NCBI GenBank assembly: GCA_914767715.1
Contig: OU612072.1
Span: 3,474,001 to 3,538,000, forward strand
Direction: 5' to 3'
Source of the DNA: Membranipora membranacea
Taxonomy: Eukaryota; Bryozoa; Gymnolaemata; Cheilostomatida; Membraniporidae
Length of the DNA stretch: 64,000 nucleotides
In this document: piece after piece, positions 61,193-64,000 of the stretch
Layout: each line of letters opens with the position of its first letter
Position numbering within the stretch: position 1 is the stretch's first letter
Notes under the pieces: model-generated
Database searches by the model: none
Seen by the model: only the letters and a program-made list of their open reading frames with translations
Told to the model about the DNA's origin: nothing
Position numbers and translations under genes: made by a program

Positions 61193-63400
61193 ATGGTGAA
61201 TATGCCTAGATTCGTGCTCCCTGCATCTATTATTGGAACATGTATAGGTATGGGTGTTCTTGCAAGGTAGGCAACAACCATGGATGGGCACCTGGGCTGG
61301 GGGATCTGCCCAGCAGTACACTTTGCCCATGTCCACTATGTTGGGCAGATCTCCCAGGTGCCCATGGCAACAACAAACAGTCATTGTATTGTCAACTCAA
61401 TTACCTATCAATGAAATGAATTAAGTGCTTGATTATCCCAATGCAATTCTTCTCACACTACAACATGAACCTTGCCCCAAATACTATGAAAGGGTGACAT
61501 GACATCATCACTGAACCGTGGAAATTGGGCACTGTTACTGTTAGCATGTTTTGAATAACTTTCCTTTGTTGTGAGGGGAATAAAAAAAAAATCACAACAA
61601 AAAACTCACAACAAAAACATCAAAGGTCTAGGTCCTACTCCTAGGGTTATGTAAGACAAGCCAAACGCAGCTGATACTTCATTGTCATAGTGTTGCAACA
61701 TGTTTTGTCGCTTAGACCCTCCCTGCTTGGATTGCAGTGACAAGTCACTTGACAAGACAAGACTATGTCTTTCAAGATCATACAACATTCCCTTTGCATG
61801 TTGCGCATTGATGAACAGTATAGCTTTTTTGTAATGCCATAAAGGTGATTGTATGAGAGTAGAAAAAGACACATTCAAACTTTTTGGACAACAGGAGAAA
61901 CTTGATCAGACCTAGTTAGAACTGTTTTCCACCCCGGACTTTCATTCCTGTGATGACGTCAATTCTCTAAGTACAAATCACTATTGGTGCGCCTGGAAAG
62001 AAGTAGCAGATAACGTCAGGCCTTCCTTTTGTTTTCACACAGTGACAGGAGACAAAATCTAGCTGAAAAGTATGATTCTGAGAAAAAGTTCAGTGGAAGA
62101 ACTGCAATTGTCACGGGAGCTAGTTCTGGAATTGGCAAAGCAACGGCCCTCGAGCTGGCTAAACGAGGTAAATAACCTCCCGAGTGGCATATGTATGACC
62201 ATCCCATACATCTCTCTGAGTATGATAGTGCCCATCGGTAATTTGCCCATGTTGAAATGATCAGTTCATGTTGGTTATATTTGCATTGTGTGTTCAACTT
62301 GATATTATCCCTGATTATTTCAATTCTCTTTATTTATGAGCATAACTTTGGCATTTATCAGTCATCAAGAAATAGCTTTACTTGGGATTTATTTTGGGCT
62401 TAAATTGATCATCACTGCTCATTTGCAAGCGATGCCATAAGACAATCACTTTTTTCATACTCTCCTCAACTCTGCAAAATGTGCTGATGGCTCATGACTA
62501 AACTAGTGAGTAAAGGTACCCAGTTGTTAGCCGGTGTTCTGGTCTCTTTATTCATGATGTTGTATTTTGTTATAGATTGAGTTATTTTCCAGGTGGTCGT
62601 GTTATAATGGCATGCAGAGAGTTCAAATCAGGGCTGAAAGCTCGTGAGGAGATAGTCGAAGAGACGTTCAATAGGAATGTGGAGGTTAAACTTCTAGATC
62701 TGAGCTCACTGGAGTCTATCGCTAATTTTGCTAGGGATATTCATCACAGTGAGTTGACTGAAAGGGCAGCAAAGATTAGGGGGTATTTCTTCGAGTTTAA
62801 AAAGTAAATTAAACGTGACAAAATTTTGTAAAATAAGCAGCGTCAAATAAATAGCAAAAATATTGGCATCGGTGTTAACGTTATAAATATAATTAGATGC
62901 GGCTAAAAATTTCATACCATTTCAAAAATGACCATGTGATGTAAAGATTAGCAAATCAACAACAAAAATATACATTCTGACCTCAAGGTTACCACATAAG
63001 GAAGTGTGATCGGACCTAGTCACTTGATGGCATAAACTTTGTATATCAGAGAATGGCTTAATAACAGCCTCGTGATAAGCAGCCATTTCTTTCACAATGA
63101 TTGATGAGGAAGGTGAAAGATCCTGCATTGTGGTCAAAGGAAATCTTCTTGAACATTCCATGTGAAAGAGTCAACAAGCCGATAGTAACCATCAGATGAT
63201 CAAAGAAGGAAATAATCATCAAGCTTGAAATCAGTAGAATTCAATATTGATTTGTTTTTGTAATCTAAGGATGTTTTCATTTATTTCAGATGAGAAGCGG
63301 GTAGACGTTCTCATCAACAATGCTGGAGTGATGCAGTTTGGAAAGAAGAGAGCTCTCACTGAGGACGCTTTTGAGATGCATCTCGGGGTTAACTATCTAG
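61193..63400 (+). CDS. RDH13-like short-chain dehydrogenase/reductase (partial, 3' end beyond window)
   Basis: Exons 61193-61266, 62043-62167, 62593-62748 and 63290-63400 join in phases 2, 1, 1 and 1 to 155 codons. The N-terminus [20 protein letters not shown] is a hydrophobic anchor as in retinol dehydrogenases 11-14. The NAD(P)-binding motif TGASSGIG is at residues 49-56, RVIMACRE at 69-76 (the Arg suggests NADP preference), LDLSSLESI follows, and the NNAG motif is at 128-131. The catalytic YxxxK lies beyond the window. Likely reaction: NADP-dependent reduction of retinal or lipid aldehydes at a membrane; RDH13 itself is mitochondrial. The start ATG was chosen because it opens the anchor and directly follows the promoter region. 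Open reading continues to a GTATGT donor at 63401. Confidence 0.9.
61278..61367. repeat. Imperfect 90-bp hairpin in RDH intron 1
   Basis: Arms 61278-61312 and 61342-61367 share CCATGG, GGGCACCTGGG and GATCTGCCCA in inverted order around a 29-nt loop. Starts 11 bp after the exon 1 donor. Confidence 0.8.
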
Positions 63401-63683
63401 GTATGTCTCTCACGTCTTAACAGACTTGCTGATGTGTGTGGGGTAGCCTTATCACGTAGTGTATTGCTTTCTCTTGTGAACGGAAGTTGTATTCCTTTTC
63501 ATAAATTGAAATCTTCTGCTTAGAATCTTACTGATCAATATATCATATTAACTTACTGTTAGCTCTAAAACAGAATTCCACAAAATTTCCATTTCACAGA
63601 TTCAAAATGAGATTTTATTGGTAGGCTATGGTAAATAACAAAATTGGTGTATTTCAAGATGAGATCAAGACTAGAGTCAGGAC

Positions 63684-63815
63684 TACTAGTGAGAACCATA
63701 AGGACTAATAGTGAGAACCATAAGGACTAATAGTGAGAACCATAAGGACTAATAGTGAGAACCATAAGGTCTAATAGTGAGAACCATAAGGACTAATAGT
63801 GAGAACTATTAGTCC
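63684..63815. repeat. 22-bp tandem repeat ending in a hairpin
   Basis: About five copies of AATAGTGAGAACCATAAGGA-CT, followed at 63790-63815 by a palindrome (GGACTAATAG ... CTATTAGTCC, 10-bp arms, 6-nt loop). The palindrome uses the repeat unit itself as left arm. Lies in the last visible intron of the RDH-like gene. Confidence 0.9.
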
Positions 63816-64000
63816 TATGATAGAGCACATAGTAAAACTACTTGGTTAGATCTATAAAAGGAAGATAACTATTGAGACTCCATTGGCTGTACAAAATAAA
63901 CAAGTAGGCCACGTGACAAGGTTTTGTGCGTGGGTGGGGGGGGGGGGGGGTTGTACCGGCACGTAACATGATGAGGTCATTGGATCGAGGACTTTAACTC

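Noticed and set aside
61606-62297. Minus-strand frames opposite the RDH-like exon 2
   Set aside because: Shadows of the plus-strand exon and its intron.

Overview
The window looks like nuclear DNA from an invertebrate animal. It is AT-rich. Its genes are split into short exons (14 to 414 coding bases) by GT..AG introns. It carries tRNA-headed SINEs, decayed non-LTR retrotransposons, TIR elements and large satellite arrays. The recognisable gene families (NIDO and PLAT modules, a betaglycan/endoglin-type ZP receptor, an RDH11-14-like dehydrogenase) are animal families. The species cannot be named from the sequence. All gene models were spliced by eye; acceptance rested on reading phase matching across every intron.

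Layout. (1) 1-9763, minus strand: a secreted protein with signal peptide, complete NIDO domain and PLAT-like module(s), running off the left edge. A decayed RT fragment, a tRNA-derived SINE and a TIR element with a tRNA-like core lie in its introns. (2) 10274-about 20180: nearly 10 kb of chained satellites. A 61-bp array (about 55 copies) passes into a 45-bp array (about 70 copies), then a 9-bp array (about 130 copies), and then, across a strand inversion, a decaying inverted 9-bp array with higher-order repeats. Adjacent arrays share sequence, so each seems to have grown from part of its neighbour. The very long open frames here are repeat artefacts. (3) About 21300-39100: a minus-strand tandem family of small, apparently secreted proteins, mostly decayed. 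One copy is split by about 3.95 kb of nested mobile elements: a 5'-truncated non-LTR element broken inside its catalytic motif by a second LINE, itself split by an inverted tRNA-headed foldback element flanked by TTAA. A paralogous empty site at 33.8 kb fixes the insertion limits. (4) 40558-47843, minus: a 12-exon ZP-domain single-pass receptor resembling betaglycan/endoglin, predicted 580 aa. (5) 47844-58760: mostly non-coding, with two or three candidate orphan exons. (6) 58761-60803, minus: the N-terminal part of a small membrane protein. It lies head to head, 389 bp away, with (7) 61193-63400, plus: the first four exons of an RDH13-like short-chain dehydrogenase, cut by the right edge. The gap between them has a ZNF143/STAF-like element and three CCAAT boxes.

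The genes do not form a pathway. The NIDO/PLAT protein and the ZP receptor are extracellular or surface proteins, the small family looks secreted, and the divergent pair look like membrane-associated housekeeping genes. The most unusual features are the nested satellite chain with its inversion point, the 60-codon Cys-rich peptide model in the tandem family, and the foldback tRNA-headed element.
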